From contig NZ_JMCL01000018.1 of NCBI RefSeq assembly GCF_000690905.1, forward strand, positions 1-64,000: a DNA stretch of 64,000 bases, written 5' to 3'. The stretch comes from Pseudomonas sp. Ant30-3. GTDB taxonomy: Bacteria; Pseudomonadota; Gammaproteobacteria; Pseudomonadales; Pseudomonadaceae. Each line of letters starts with the position of its first letter. The first letter of the stretch is position 1. This document shows, one piece after another, positions 35,101 to 43,616 of this stretch. The position numbers and the translations under genes were made by a program. The notes under the pieces were generated by a model. It did not search any database and was not told where the DNA came from. It worked only from the letters and a program-made list of their open reading frames with translations.

Positions 35101-37003
35101 CGTGGCAGCTGCCGACCCGGCGCGCACCACGAGGGTATTGCGCGGGGAGCACAGCGAAGCGCCGGAGCATTTGTCTCGCTGCATTCAAGCTGATTCACCC
35201 GTTGCCAACACCTATGCAAAGGGCCTGACCCGCAAGGTCCGCAAACTCTACCCGCTGTACTCCGACGCTGAGGTTTCGGCTTTTCTGGATGCCGCCGGCA
35301 CCACCGACCGGTTGCGCGCGAATCGCATTAAGGAGTTGCAGCTGCAGTGGAAGACATTGCGTGGGGCGCTGCACGCCTGGCGCGACGATGAGGCGCAAAT
35401 GAAGAAACTCCCCGGGACGCTTAATGATCTGCGCGTCAGCCGGCGTCAGGTGGCGAACGCCATCGAGAACTGCTGGCGCCGGGTCAAGCCTCCGCGCTGG
35501 CCACAGGATCAGGCCTACACCACCCTCAGGCTGGAGCGTAATCCTTGCGGCGCTCTCCCGACATTAAGCGAACAGGACGTTGCTCATGTGCGCACCCTCT
35601 CAATCAAAAATATGAACGCTGGCGACGAGCTGGCGTATTTCCTCAAGCCGTTCAAAGGGCTGGTCAGGCTTGAACTCGATAACAATCAGCTAACCCGCCT
35701 GCCCGAAGCGCTGTCACACATGTCTGATCTTGAACACTTGAGACTGGATGGAAACAAGATTGCATTGACCGAACACACGCTGCGCAAGCTGTCTGACATG
35801 CGCAATCTGAAAACCCTGGGGCTCACTGGTAACCGCTTGGGGGCGACTGTAGATGTCAGTAGGATGCTCGATTTGCAGTTGCTGTATCTGGCAGATACGC
35901 ACGCTACCGAACTGCCGGTCGGCCTTGCGCGATTACCGTATCTGGACGTCGTTAACCTGGAGCGTAACGAGATCCGCGAGTTACCCGACTGGTTGTTTAA
36001 TGCATCGGCAGATTTCACCGACAAACTCAATCTGCGGCATAACCCTTTGTCCGCGGCGAGTCAGGCAAAGCTCGTGGCCTACCGAAGCAGGACAGGGATT
36101 GGAATGGGGTTTGCGGTCAATGACATTACGGTTCTCACCGAGCAAAAGGCTCGAGATCTCTGGATGCCTGACTCGCGTGAGGAAAACTACGCCAAGCGTG
36201 ACGCAACCTGGACGGCGTTGAAAAACGAACCCGGCTCCGACGGTTTGTTCCGGACACTGTCCGAAGTGGGCAGTACCGCGGACAACCGTTACGGCCATGA
36301 AGACATGAAGCGCCGGGTATGGAGCGTGATTGATGCGGCCCAGGCTGACGCGGCTTTGCGTGACGAATTGCTGCCGATGGCGGTGAAAGCCAATTGCGAT
36401 GATTCCGCTGCGCTAATTTTCAGCAATCTGGAAATGAGGGTGTACAGAGAGGCCGCGGTTCGGGAATCTGCCAATGTTCATGATGAAGCGGCCCGTCTGT
36501 TGAGTCTCGGCCGAAGTCTGTTTCGCCTGGATTATCTCGACGAGCTCGCGGCAGCGAAAGCCAAGGCAGACCCCAAGCTGGATCCAGTGGAAGTGACGTT
36601 GGCCTATCGCACCGGTCTCGCGGAAAAACTCGAGCTGGTCGGCCAACCCCGGCATATGCGCTTCGCCTCGTTGGGTGGGGTGAAATCAACCGACCTCGAC
36701 ACTGCCTACAACAAAGTCCTCAACGCAGAACTGACCTCCGATTTTGTGAAGTCGATCAGCAAGCGCGATTTCTGGGAGGAGTTTTTACGCAAGCGTCACA
36801 CCACGCAGTTCTCCAGGATGGACGAACCTTTCCACGAAGAGATGGAGACAGCCCTGGAGAAGGAAATGCCGGCGGGCGGCGAAAATCCGGCCGTCACCGC
36901 CGTCAGGCAAAAGCACCAGAAGGCCGCTGATGCTTTAGTGAAACGCCTGACCGATGAAGCCTTGAAAGCCAACGACGCGAAAACCTGCTTCGCCTTCGAT
37001 TGA
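32192..37003 (+). CDS. Large toxin-like protein with LRRs and a NEL-type E3 ubiquitin ligase domain
   Basis: A 1603-residue protein without a signal peptide. Residues 1-400 and 490-1100 resemble the large DUF6543/dermonecrotic-toxin-type N-terminal regions of Pseudomonas effectors. A hydrophobic, glycine/alanine-rich segment (about 410-485: FFVPVLGQVLAAVAVVQIAG, VAQMAAFAAAGTAVTG) may insert in membranes. Residues about 1130-1310 are leucine-rich repeats (LVRLELDNNQLTRLP, LEHLRLDGNKIAL, LKTLGLTGNRLG, LDVVNLERNEIRELP). The C-terminus is a NEL domain with catalytic Cys1402 in KANCDDSAALIFSNLE (CxD) and RLLSLGRSLFRLDYLDELA. NEL proteins such as IpaH, SspH and SlrP transfer ubiquitin in eukaryotic hosts. 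AAGGA lies eight bases before the ATG. Confidence 0.87.
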   Translation: MSSTPKKPAVDVPVTAVSNADIYLEHTADLDKAEVLQKSMPAWLTDGDLKTVQALKSAATQSAVTYSKAVAVLNRLKPLDQFCKEKLTKLLKEKWKLDVDVERDSLNFIKKTISTTGLFPVGYVTKEETVSRSLLHAAMDNFTDAQAKSGGMPKESTLVIAAVAQTGAELSPVKFAALCRELDLGSGYQRHIDQIFALPAKPAPDAPVDERATAADIRSLKLLDMQVDVHVAYLKKDISADAYKTLLSIIEQDVPAADLKETVFDGGPVIWQGLMIHDACICGALVFSKVSIDSEPKAKCIVYMPNEPRRPVYEYASLEDFKVYLTLKLQVASYRKNFTEQYLPGHDKTDFFTAFDEDKTLGVLTATPSTCPSDFFFSAFISRAQKDAQVLAVSTADVDEAQREKTLKQLLDGGLSLLNAASFFVPVLGQVLAAVAVVQIAGEVYEGVEDWTHGERHKALSHLLNVVESVAQMAAFAAAGTAVTGAWNRFGKEQTAFFDGFEAVKKADGSSRLWKPDPQPYAQLSPSGAAHADAQGIHIDGVRTSILMDGATYNVVKDAASQHWRIKHPLRPDAFQPPLERNVEGGWRHIHEHSLEWLDSAYALKRTAPRLRDIPTSRLTQLAHISGMTPTDLYRLHDSNLKLPSRFNDCVERYRLNEKINGLIKAMEAGETSSTDFIPEQLHTLPRLPNWPTDRFIEIRDDKGLVKARYPQTATEDNVNGVAVSQAQLDAGQLLDTVISGLSSKEVKGLIGATTKESKSLLLGQKIATTLKADRQPLHDWLYKQHDGVATGDVATLREHAADLPTRVAQELLENASVRDRLFLRDRKLLGFDLFGQVSAAQAGLRLDRALTGLQLPELANADTDTLALRLLDRVQGWDDGLRLEVRQDVPTGTLLDSVGKTGAPQSAVIVKTSSGYQVTQLAGTLVTTKNSKTLLEAIPHLLSGSQRTRMGLSGADHFDTVLLRERLVAVAAADPARTTRVLRGEHSEAPEHLSRCIQADSPVANTYAKGLTRKVRKLYPLYSDAEVSAFLDAAGTTDRLRANRIKELQLQWKTLRGALHAWRDDEAQMKKLPGTLNDLRVSRRQVANAIENCWRRVKPPRWPQDQAYTTLRLERNPCGALPTLSEQDVAHVRTLSIKNMNAGDELAYFLKPFKGLVRLELDNNQLTRLPEALSHMSDLEHLRLDGNKIALTEHTLRKLSDMRNLKTLGLTGNRLGATVDVSRMLDLQLLYLADTHATELPVGLARLPYLDVVNLERNEIRELPDWLFNASADFTDKLNLRHNPLSAASQAKLVAYRSRTGIGMGFAVNDITVLTEQKARDLWMPDSREENYAKRDATWTALKNEPGSDGLFRTLSEVGSTADNRYGHEDMKRRVWSVIDAAQADAALRDELLPMAVKANCDDSAALIFSNLEMRVYREAAVRESANVHDEAARLLSLGRSLFRLDYLDELAAAKAKADPKLDPVEVTLAYRTGLAEKLELVGQPRHMRFASLGGVKSTDLDTAYNKVLNAELTSDFVKSISKRDFWEEFLRKRHTTQFSRMDEPFHEEMETALEKEMPAGGENPAVTAVRQKHQKAADALVKRLTDEALKANDAKTCFAFD

Positions 37004-37008
37004 AGGCT

Positions 37009-38991
37009 TCAGGCCTTGCCGCGAATCAAGCGGCGCAAGGCAAAGCGGTTCGGATGACACGCTTCGGCCACGGCTCTTGGCAATGGCAAGGGTTCATCAT
37101 CCAGCCAGGCGGCGAGCAATTCGCCTGACAAGGGAGCGGTGATCAAACCGCGCGAGCCGTGGCCACTGTTGACGTACATCCCCTCAAGCCAGGGGCAGGG
37201 AATGTCCGGAATCTGTCGGGCATCCTTGTTCAGGGCACTGTAGGCCTCGGCAAAGGCCGGGGTGTCTGCCAGTGGGCCGACAATCGGCAAGTAGTCCGGG
37301 CTGGTGCAACGGAACGCGGCGCGGCCCTCCAGCGTTTCAACGTGCAGCTTGTCTGCACCGAGTCGGGTTACCAGGTCGGCGGAAATCTCTTCGAGCATCT
37401 GCAGGTTGCCGGCATGCTCGGCGGCCGTGGGGGTGAGGTCATCGTTGTTGAAATCAAAACTGGCGCCGAGGGTATGTTCGCCCAGGCGCGCCGGTGCGAC
37501 GTAGCCTTCGGCGCAGACCACGGTGCTCAACGCCTGGCTTTGAGTGGTCTGCGGCAACCGGGTGATCTGTCCGCGAATGCGCTTGAGCGGCAACTCGCTG
37601 CTGCAAGGGAAGCGTTTGATCTCGGCAGCGCCGGCCAGGACCACGACCGGCGCCTCGGCCAACACTGTGTCGCCAGCCAGTGCTTGCCACTGCCCATCGA
37701 TGCGTTGCAAGTGCAGCACGTCGTGGTGCGTCAGAATGCGAATGTTTGGCTGGCTGGCCTGCAACTGGCAGAGCGCGGGCGGGTGCACCCAACCGCCTTC
37801 CGGATAGAACAGGCCGCCCGAGGCCAGGCCGATACCGGCATGGGTTTCGGCCTGCTCTCGATCGACGACGTGCAGCAGATCCGCCGCAAACGCCACCGCC
37901 AGTTGCGCCTGCCGCTCGGCTTCCTTGCCATTGAACGCCAGTTGCAGCACGCCGCAACCCTCCCAGTCGACCCCTCGGTGCAACTGCTCGAGCAGCCGAC
38001 GCGTATAACCAAAGCCGCTGACGATCAACTGCGACAACGCCGTGCCATGCGCGGACAGCTTGAGGTACAACACGCCCTGCGGATTGCCCGACGCTTCTTG
38101 TGCCAGCGCCGTGTGCCTCTCCAGCAGGCTGACCTGCCAACCGCGCGCAGCCAGGCTCGCGGCCGTGGCGCAACCGGCCAGCCCCGCGCCGATGACCAGC
38201 GCACGACGTTCGCCGGTGAAAGCAGGCGGACGCGCGAACCACGGTTTTACGGTCGCCGCTGGCGCAGCGTCTTCGGGCCAGCCGAGGAACGTGCCGCGCA
38301 GGATTTCCCACTTGTGACCGATGCCCGGGGTGCGTTTCATCTTGAAGCCGGCTGCATTCAGCAGGCGTCGTACCCAACCGGTGCTGGTGAACGTGCTGAT
38401 GGTCGAGCCGGGCCCCGCCAGACGCGCGAGTTCGGCAAACAAGTCGGCAGTCCACATGTCGGGGTTTTTCGCCGGCGCAAAACCGTCGAGAAACCACGCG
38501 TCAATGTGCGCATCGAGTTGTGGCAACTGCTCCAGCGCATCGCCGATCAACAGGGTCAGCGTGACTCGACCGTTGGCCAGTGTCAGCCGCTGGAAGCCTT
38601 GATGGACGGCCACGTAAATCGCCAGCAATTGATCGGCAAAAGCCTGCAGTTCCGGCCACAGCGCCAAAGCGCGTTGCAGGTCCGGCAGGCTCAGCGGGTA
38701 CTTCTCGACACTGACAAAATGCAACCGCGCACCCGCCACCGCGTGCTGCTCGAACAACTGCCAGGCGCAGAGAAAATTCAATCCGGTGCCGAACCCGGTT
38801 TCGCCGATCACCAGCCGTCCGCCCTCCGGCAATGCCGCAAAGCGTTCACGCAGATTGTTCTGTTCCAGGAACACGTAGCGGGTTTCATCAAGGCCCGACT
38901 TGTCCGAAAAATACACATCGTCGAACACTCGCGAACGCGGCAGACCTTGGTCGTCCCAGTCGAGCTGGGCGTGGGGCAATACAGGTTTCAT
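37009..38991 (-). CDS. mnmC: Bifunctional tRNA wobble-uridine modification enzyme MnmC
   Basis: Completes the mnm5s2U modification at position 34 of several tRNAs. The 660-residue protein has a C-terminal FAD oxidoreductase that removes the carboxymethyl group and an N-terminal SAM methyltransferase that adds the methyl. SAM site: VIGETGFGTGLNFL near residue 65; WFLDGFAPAKNPDMW is the MnmD signature (about 175). FAD site: LVIGAGLAGCATAASLAARG near residue 265. The end YVNSGHGSRGLITAPLSGEL is typical. It is convergent with the NEL-type gene, with only five bases between them. Confidence 0.96.
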   Translation of the reverse strand: MKPVLPHAQLDWDDQGLPRSRVFDDVYFSDKSGLDETRYVFLEQNNLRERFAALPEGGRLVIGETGFGTGLNFLCAWQLFEQHAVAGARLHFVSVEKYPLSLPDLQRALALWPELQAFADQLLAIYVAVHQGFQRLTLANGRVTLTLLIGDALEQLPQLDAHIDAWFLDGFAPAKNPDMWTADLFAELARLAGPGSTISTFTSTGWVRRLLNAAGFKMKRTPGIGHKWEILRGTFLGWPEDAAPAATVKPWFARPPAFTGERRALVIGAGLAGCATAASLAARGWQVSLLERHTALAQEASGNPQGVLYLKLSAHGTALSQLIVSGFGYTRRLLEQLHRGVDWEGCGVLQLAFNGKEAERQAQLAVAFAADLLHVVDREQAETHAGIGLASGGLFYPEGGWVHPPALCQLQASQPNIRILTHHDVLHLQRIDGQWQALAGDTVLAEAPVVVLAGAAEIKRFPCSSELPLKRIRGQITRLPQTTQSQALSTVVCAEGYVAPARLGEHTLGASFDFNNDDLTPTAAEHAGNLQMLEEISADLVTRLGADKLHVETLEGRAAFRCTSPDYLPIVGPLADTPAFAEAYSALNKDARQIPDIPCPWLEGMYVNSGHGSRGLITAPLSGELLAAWLDDEPLPLPRAVAEACHPNRFALRRLIRGKA

Positions 38992-39055
38992 GGCAGGCTC
39001 GGCAACGGCAAGGCGGCTATTCTAGCCGATCGCTCCTGGCCTGAGCGCCAACCTT

Positions 39056-39175
39056 GTAGCAGCTGCCGAAGGCTGCGTCCGACCGCGCAGCGGTCGCTCT
39101 TCTCGGTTCGCGTATTTTGATAAGGCTGATATGGCGGGCGCTGCGCACCCGGACGCAGCCTTCGGCAGCTGCTAC
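39056..39175. repeat. REP-type inverted repeat, GTAGCAGCTGCCGAAGGCTG family
   Basis: The 25-bp arms starting GTAGCAGCTGCCGAAGGCTG and ending CAGCCTTCGGCAGCTGCTAC are perfect complements about 70 bases apart. It lies between mnmC and pap, which are divergently transcribed. Confidence 0.92.
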
Positions 39176-39262
39176 GGGGGTGGGTGTTGAAGTGGAAGGG
39201 ATTACTCTCCCGCGTCATGGTCTGATCCGCTAGTCTTGCTGAATCCGGGAAAGGAGCCGTCC

Positions 39263-40777
39263 ATGTTCGAATCTGCTGAAATCGGTCACGTCATCGATAA
39301 AGAAACCTACGAAGCCGAAGTGCCGGCGCTGCGCGAAGCCTTGCTGGATGCGCAGTTCGAGCTGCAACAGCAAAAACGTTTTCCGGTGATCATTTTGATC
39401 AACGGCATCGAGGGCGCGGGCAAGGGCGAAACGGTCAAGCTGCTTAACGAGTGGATGGACCCGCGCCTGATCGAAGTACGCACCTTCGATCAGCAAACCG
39501 ACGAAGAACTGGCGCGCCCACCGGCCTGGCGTTACTGGCGGATGCTCCCGGCCAAGGGGCGCATGGGTGTGTTCTTCGGCAACTGGTACAGCCAGATGCT
39601 GCAGGCGCGGGTTCACGGTGAGATCAAGGACCCGCGGCTGGATCAGGCCATTAACGGCGCCGAGCGTCTGGAAAAGATGCTCTGCGATGAAGGCGCACTG
39701 ATCTTCAAGTTCTGGTTTCATCTCTCGAAGAAGCAGATGAAGGCACGGCTCAAATCCCTCGCCGACGACCCACTGCACAGCTGGCGCATCAGCCCGCTGG
39801 ACTGGCAGCAGTCGCAGACTTACGACAAGTTCGTGAAATACGGGGAACGCATCCTGCGCCGCACCAGCCGCGACTACGCGCCGTGGCATGTCATCGCCGG
39901 GATGGACCCGCGTTATCGCAGCCTCGCGGTCGGCAAGATCCTGCTCGATGGCCTGCAAGCCGCTTTGAAACGGCCGAAAATTCATCCGGAAAAAGTCAGC
40001 GCGGCGCCCGTGGGCATCGCAGTGGACCAGGTCAATTTGCTCGACAGCCTCGACCTGAACCTGCGTCTGGACAAGAGCGATTACGAAGAGCAGCTGGTGA
40101 CCGAACAGGCTCGACTTTCCGGCTTGATGCGCGACAAACGCATGCGACGCCACGCCTTGATCGCCGTGTTCGAAGGCAATGACGCGGCGGGCAAGGGCGG
40201 GGCAATTCGTCGGGTTGCTGCAGCGCTCGATCCTCGGCAATACAGCATCATCCCGATCGCCGCGCCGACCGAAGAAGAGCGGGCGCATCCGTACATGTGG
40301 CGCTTCTGGCGACACCTGCCGGCGCGGCAGAAATTCACCGTGTTCGACCGCTCCTGGTATGGCCGGGTACTGGTCGAACGTATCGAAGGTTTTTGCAGCC
40401 CGGCCGACTGGTTGCGCGCCTACAGCGAGATCAACGACTTCGAAGAGCAGATCACCGACGCCGGGGTGATCGTGGTCAAGTTCTGGCTGTCCATCGACAA
40501 ACAAACGCAGCTGGACCGGTTCGAGGAGCGCAAAGAGATCCCCTTCAAACGCTTCAAGATCACTGAAGACGACTGGCGCAATCGCGAAAAATGGGACGCC
40601 TACCGGGCCGCCGTCGGTGACATGGTGGATCGCACCAGCACCGAAATCTCCCCGTGGACACTGGTGGAAGCGAATGACAAACGATGGGCGCGAGTCAAAG
40701 TGTTGCGCACCATTAACCTTGCCTTGGAAGAAGCGTTCGAGAAATCCGACAAAGAGGCGAAGAAGCACAAGAAGTGA
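39263..40777 (+). CDS. pap: Polyphosphate:AMP phosphotransferase (tandem PPK2, class II)
   Basis: Uses polyphosphate to phosphorylate AMP to ADP. The 504-residue protein has two PPK2 domains in tandem. The first has Walker A INGIEGAGKGETVKLL (residues 46-61) but FFGNWYSQML where the active form has DRSWY. The second has VFEGNDAAGKGGAIRR (about 299-314) and the full VFDRSWYGRVLVERIEGF. So the C-terminal copy should be catalytic, as known for class II PPK2. MFESAEIG is chosen because AAGGAG lies seven bases upstream. Confidence 0.94.
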   Translation: MFESAEIGHVIDKETYEAEVPALREALLDAQFELQQQKRFPVIILINGIEGAGKGETVKLLNEWMDPRLIEVRTFDQQTDEELARPPAWRYWRMLPAKGRMGVFFGNWYSQMLQARVHGEIKDPRLDQAINGAERLEKMLCDEGALIFKFWFHLSKKQMKARLKSLADDPLHSWRISPLDWQQSQTYDKFVKYGERILRRTSRDYAPWHVIAGMDPRYRSLAVGKILLDGLQAALKRPKIHPEKVSAAPVGIAVDQVNLLDSLDLNLRLDKSDYEEQLVTEQARLSGLMRDKRMRRHALIAVFEGNDAAGKGGAIRRVAAALDPRQYSIIPIAAPTEEERAHPYMWRFWRHLPARQKFTVFDRSWYGRVLVERIEGFCSPADWLRAYSEINDFEEQITDAGVIVVKFWLSIDKQTQLDRFEERKEIPFKRFKITEDDWRNREKWDAYRAAVGDMVDRTSTEISPWTLVEANDKRWARVKVLRTINLALEEAFEKSDKEAKKHKK

Positions 40778-40825
40778 AACGATGGTCACGCATACGCGAA
40801 GTGAATGATCGTCGCGGTCGGTAAT

Positions 40826-40851
40826 GGGGTGAGCATATGCTCGGTCACCCC
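40826..40851. promoter_or_regulatory. Operator-like palindrome before the thiolase gene
   Basis: GAGCATATGCTC (40831-40842) is a perfect 12-bp palindrome, embedded in a wider GGGGTGA...TCACCCC inverted repeat. It ends 28 bases before the thiolase ATG and could bind a dimeric regulator. No such regulator is evident here. Confidence 0.45.
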
Positions 40852-40878
40852 CAACCGATAACAACACTGAGGTATGCC

Positions 40879-42063
40879 ATGCGTGAAGTGGTGATCGTCG
40901 ACAGCGTACGGACCGGCCTGGCCAAATCCTTTCGCGGCAAATTCAACATGACCCGTCCGGACGACATGGCGGCGCATTGCGTCAATGCCTTGCTGGCGCG
41001 CACTGGGATCGACCCCGCCAGCGTCGAGGACTGCATTGTCGGCGCCGGTTCCAACGAAGGTGCTCAGGGCTACAACATCGGTCGCAACGTCGCGGTGCTG
41101 TCGCAGCTGGGCATCGGCACCGCCGGCATGACCCTCAACCGCTTCTGTTCATCGGGCCTGCAGGCGATTGCGATTGCCGCCAACCAGATTGCTTCGGGCT
41201 GCAGCGACATCATTGTCGCCGGCGGCGTTGAGTCCATCAGCCTGACCATGAAAAGCGTCAACACTGACAACCTGATCAACCCCTTGCTGAAAGAACAGGT
41301 GCCCGGCATCTACTTTCCGATGGGGCAGACGGCCGAAATCGTAGCGCGCCGCTATAACGTCAGCCGCCAAGAGCAGGACGCGTATGCGCTGCAAAGTCAG
41401 CAACGCACCGCGCGGGCCCAGGCCGACGGTTTGTTCGATGATGAAATCGTGCCAATGACGGTGAAGTATCGCGTGGAGGACAAGGCCACCGGCCAAGTGC
41501 AAATCCTCGACGGCATTGTTGAGCGTGACGACTGCAATCGTCCCGACACCACGCTGGAAAGCCTGGCCGGTTTGAAACCGGTGTTTGCCGAAGACGGCTC
41601 GGTAACCGCTGGCAATTCATCGCAACTGTCCGATGGCGCGTCGATGACCCTGGTGATGAGCCTGGAAAAAGCGCTGGAGCTGGGCCTCAAGCCGAAGGCG
41701 TTTTTCCGTGGTTTCACCGTGGCCGGTTGCGAGCCGGATGAAATGGGCATCGGCCCGGTATTTTCGGTGCCAAAACTGCTCAAGGCAAAAGGTCTGCAAG
41801 TTGCCGACATCGACCTGTGGGAACTCAACGAAGCGTTTGCCTCGCAGTGCCAGTACAGCCGTGACCGGCTGCAGATCGACAACGAAAGATACAACGTCAA
41901 CGGCGGCTCGATTTCCATCGGCCACCCGTTCGGTATGACCGGGTCGCGTCAGGTTGGGCATCTCGTCCGGGAGCTGCAGCGGCGTAACTTGCGTTACGGC
42001 ATCGTGACCATGTGCGTCGGCGGCGGGATGGGCGCTACCGGGTTGTTTGAGGCCGTGCGCTAG
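40879..42063 (+). CDS. Acetyl-CoA C-acyltransferase (thiolase)
   Basis: A 394-residue thiolase that either cleaves 3-ketoacyl-CoA or condenses two acetyl-CoA. The active-site Cys is at about residue 90 in LNRFCSSGLQAIAIAANQI. The other catalytic residues are the His in SISIGHPFGMTGSRQ and the Cys in VTMCVGGGMGATGLFE. The His in the WELNEAFASQ line is also present. It is not next to a fadB-type gene, so a role outside the main FadBA complex is likely. It overlaps the convergent small gene by 29 bases. Confidence 0.93.
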   Translation: MREVVIVDSVRTGLAKSFRGKFNMTRPDDMAAHCVNALLARTGIDPASVEDCIVGAGSNEGAQGYNIGRNVAVLSQLGIGTAGMTLNRFCSSGLQAIAIAANQIASGCSDIIVAGGVESISLTMKSVNTDNLINPLLKEQVPGIYFPMGQTAEIVARRYNVSRQEQDAYALQSQQRTARAQADGLFDDEIVPMTVKYRVEDKATGQVQILDGIVERDDCNRPDTTLESLAGLKPVFAEDGSVTAGNSSQLSDGASMTLVMSLEKALELGLKPKAFFRGFTVAGCEPDEMGIGPVFSVPKLLKAKGLQVADIDLWELNEAFASQCQYSRDRLQIDNERYNVNGGSISIGHPFGMTGSRQVGHLVRELQRRNLRYGIVTMCVGGGMGATGLFEAVR

Positions 42064-42337
42064 GTTCTGCAGTTTCTGCAGGTTTTATCGCTGTCTTCGT
42101 CGGATTTTGCGGGTGGCCTTCCGACGAAGGCTGCGCCGCGTTCGACGAATCGGCACTCAACTTCTGCATGCGCTCGATGTAAGCCTGAATCTCCCGCGCC
42201 GCCACCTCGGCGTTTGCGTATGGCCCCTCCAACGTATTTTCCCGTGTGCAGAAGTACAACTCTCCGTTCACACGACACATCCGCTCACTGCGAAAGTACG
42301 TGGCGGGGGCATTATCCTGGGCTCGCATGCCATACAT
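42035..42337 (-). CDS. DUF6316-type small protein
   Basis: A 100-residue protein beginning MYGMRAQDNAPATYFRSERM. The first 60 residues (CRVNGELYFCTREN, LEGPYANAEVAAREIQAYIE) match the small DUF6316 family as I recall it. The rest is a Pro/Ser/Thr/Glu-rich disordered tail. Its 3' end overlaps the end of the thiolase gene on the opposite strand. Function unknown. Confidence 0.72.
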   Translation of the reverse strand: MYGMRAQDNAPATYFRSERMCRVNGELYFCTRENTLEGPYANAEVAAREIQAYIERMQKLSADSSNAAQPSSEGHPQNPTKTAIKPAETAEPSARPQTTR

Positions 42338-42509
42338 GGCGGTCTCCTTGAAGGTGTTCCTGTCGGTGGATCAAATGAGCTTATGCACAAAAGAATTCCC
42401 TTGCCCGCGTACCAGATCGACGGCACATCGCCACCTCACCCTTGCGACCTGCACAGTTTTATCCGCGCCCGGTCGCCAACTGTCCCTGTGTGTCGCGATG
42501 CTGTGCGCC

Positions 42510-42515
42510 TAGAAT
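42510..42515 (+). promoter_or_regulatory. -10 element of the DMT transporter gene
   Basis: TAGAAT lies 30 bases before the ATG of the EamA-type transporter. A clear -35 at the right spacing is not seen. The match to the sigma-70 -10 is good. Confidence 0.45.
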
Positions 42516-42545
42516 GACGACTTTCGCAACGGGTTCGGGGTACGC

Positions 42546-43505
42546 ATGCACATTTCATCAGGTCGCTGGGTTTACGGTCTGTTCCTGGCCTTGCTGACCG
42601 CATTGCTATGGGGAATCCTGCCGATCAAGCTCAAGCAAGTCCTGCAAGTGATGGACCCGGTGACGGTGACATGGTTTCGTTTAATGGTGTCCGGCCTGTG
42701 CCTTTTCGTTTATCTGGCGGCAACCAGGCGCCTGCCCAGTCGCAAAGTGCTCGGCCCTCGCGGAGGCTGGCTGGTGCTGATGGCCGTGCTCGGCCTGGTT
42801 GGCAACTACGTGTTGTACCTGATGGGCTTGAACCTGCTGAGCCCCGGCACCGCGCAACTCGTGGTGCAGATGGGCCCGATCATGTTGCTGATCGCCAGTC
42901 TGTTCGTGTTCAAGGAACGCTTCAGCGTGGGGCAGGGCGTAGGGCTGCTGGTGTTGCTGATCGGCTTCGGGTTGTTCTTCAATCAGCGCCTCGCCGAACT
43001 GCTGACCTCGCTGACCGATTACACCGCCGGCGTGCTGCTGGTGTTGCTGGCGTCCACCGTCTGGACGTTCTACGCCTTGGGCCAGAAGCAGTTGCTGACG
43101 GTGTGGAATTCGCTGCAGGTGATGATGGTGATCTACCTGTTCTGCGGCTTGTTGCTGACGCCGTGGGTGCATCCACTGGAAGCGCTGCAATTGAGCCCGT
43201 TGCAAGGCTGGCTGTTGCTGGCGTGCTGCATGAATACGCTGATCGCTTATGGCGCCTTTGCCGAAGCGTTGGCACACTGGGAAGCATCGCGAGTGAGTGC
43301 GACGCTGGCGATTACGCCGCTGGTGACGTTTGCGGCGGTGGCCGTGGCTGCCTGGTTGTGGCCCGAGTTTGTCCACGCCGAGACGATCAATGCGCTGGGC
43401 TACGGCGGTGCGGTGCTGGTGGTATTGGGGTCGGCGCTGGTGGCGTTGGGGCCGTCGCTGATTGCGGGGCTGCGGTCTCGGAAGGCGCGGATGGCGGCGG
43501 GTTAG
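42546..43505 (+). CDS. DMT superfamily (EamA) transporter
   Basis: A 319-residue inner-membrane protein with ten predicted helices arranged as two EamA repeats. The repeats are seen in FLALLTALLWGILPIKLKQV through LIGFGLFFNQ, and again in YTAGVLLVLLASTVWTFYAL through LGYGGAVLVVLGSALVALG. The PVTVTWFRLMVSGL stretch and the Trp in the first helix are typical. It probably exports a metabolite or amino acid; the substrate is unknown. Confidence 0.92.
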   Translation: MHISSGRWVYGLFLALLTALLWGILPIKLKQVLQVMDPVTVTWFRLMVSGLCLFVYLAATRRLPSRKVLGPRGGWLVLMAVLGLVGNYVLYLMGLNLLSPGTAQLVVQMGPIMLLIASLFVFKERFSVGQGVGLLVLLIGFGLFFNQRLAELLTSLTDYTAGVLLVLLASTVWTFYALGQKQLLTVWNSLQVMMVIYLFCGLLLTPWVHPLEALQLSPLQGWLLLACCMNTLIAYGAFAEALAHWEASRVSATLAITPLVTFAAVAVAAWLWPEFVHAETINALGYGGAVLVVLGSALVALGPSLIAGLRSRKARMAAG

Positions 43506-43520
43506 ACCGCGTCGTCGTTT

Positions 43521-43591
43521 ATCGCGAGCAGGTTCACTCCCACATTAGATCCGAGTGAACCATTCATTGTGGGAGTGAGCCTGCTCGCGAT
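43521..43591. repeat. REP-type inverted repeat, ATCGCGAGCAGG family
   Basis: ATCGCGAGCAGGTTCACTCC pairs with the right arm GGAGTGAGCCTGCTCGCGAT with one mismatch. It is in the convergent gap between the DMT transporter and fumC. Confidence 0.88.
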
Positions 43592-43616
43592 GACTGACTA
43601 TTGGTCGCTACAAACC

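Noticed and set aside
37159..39120. A 653-codon frame on the plus strand
   Set aside because: It is the shadow of mnmC, which has full family motifs on the other strand; long antisense frames are common in high-GC genomes.
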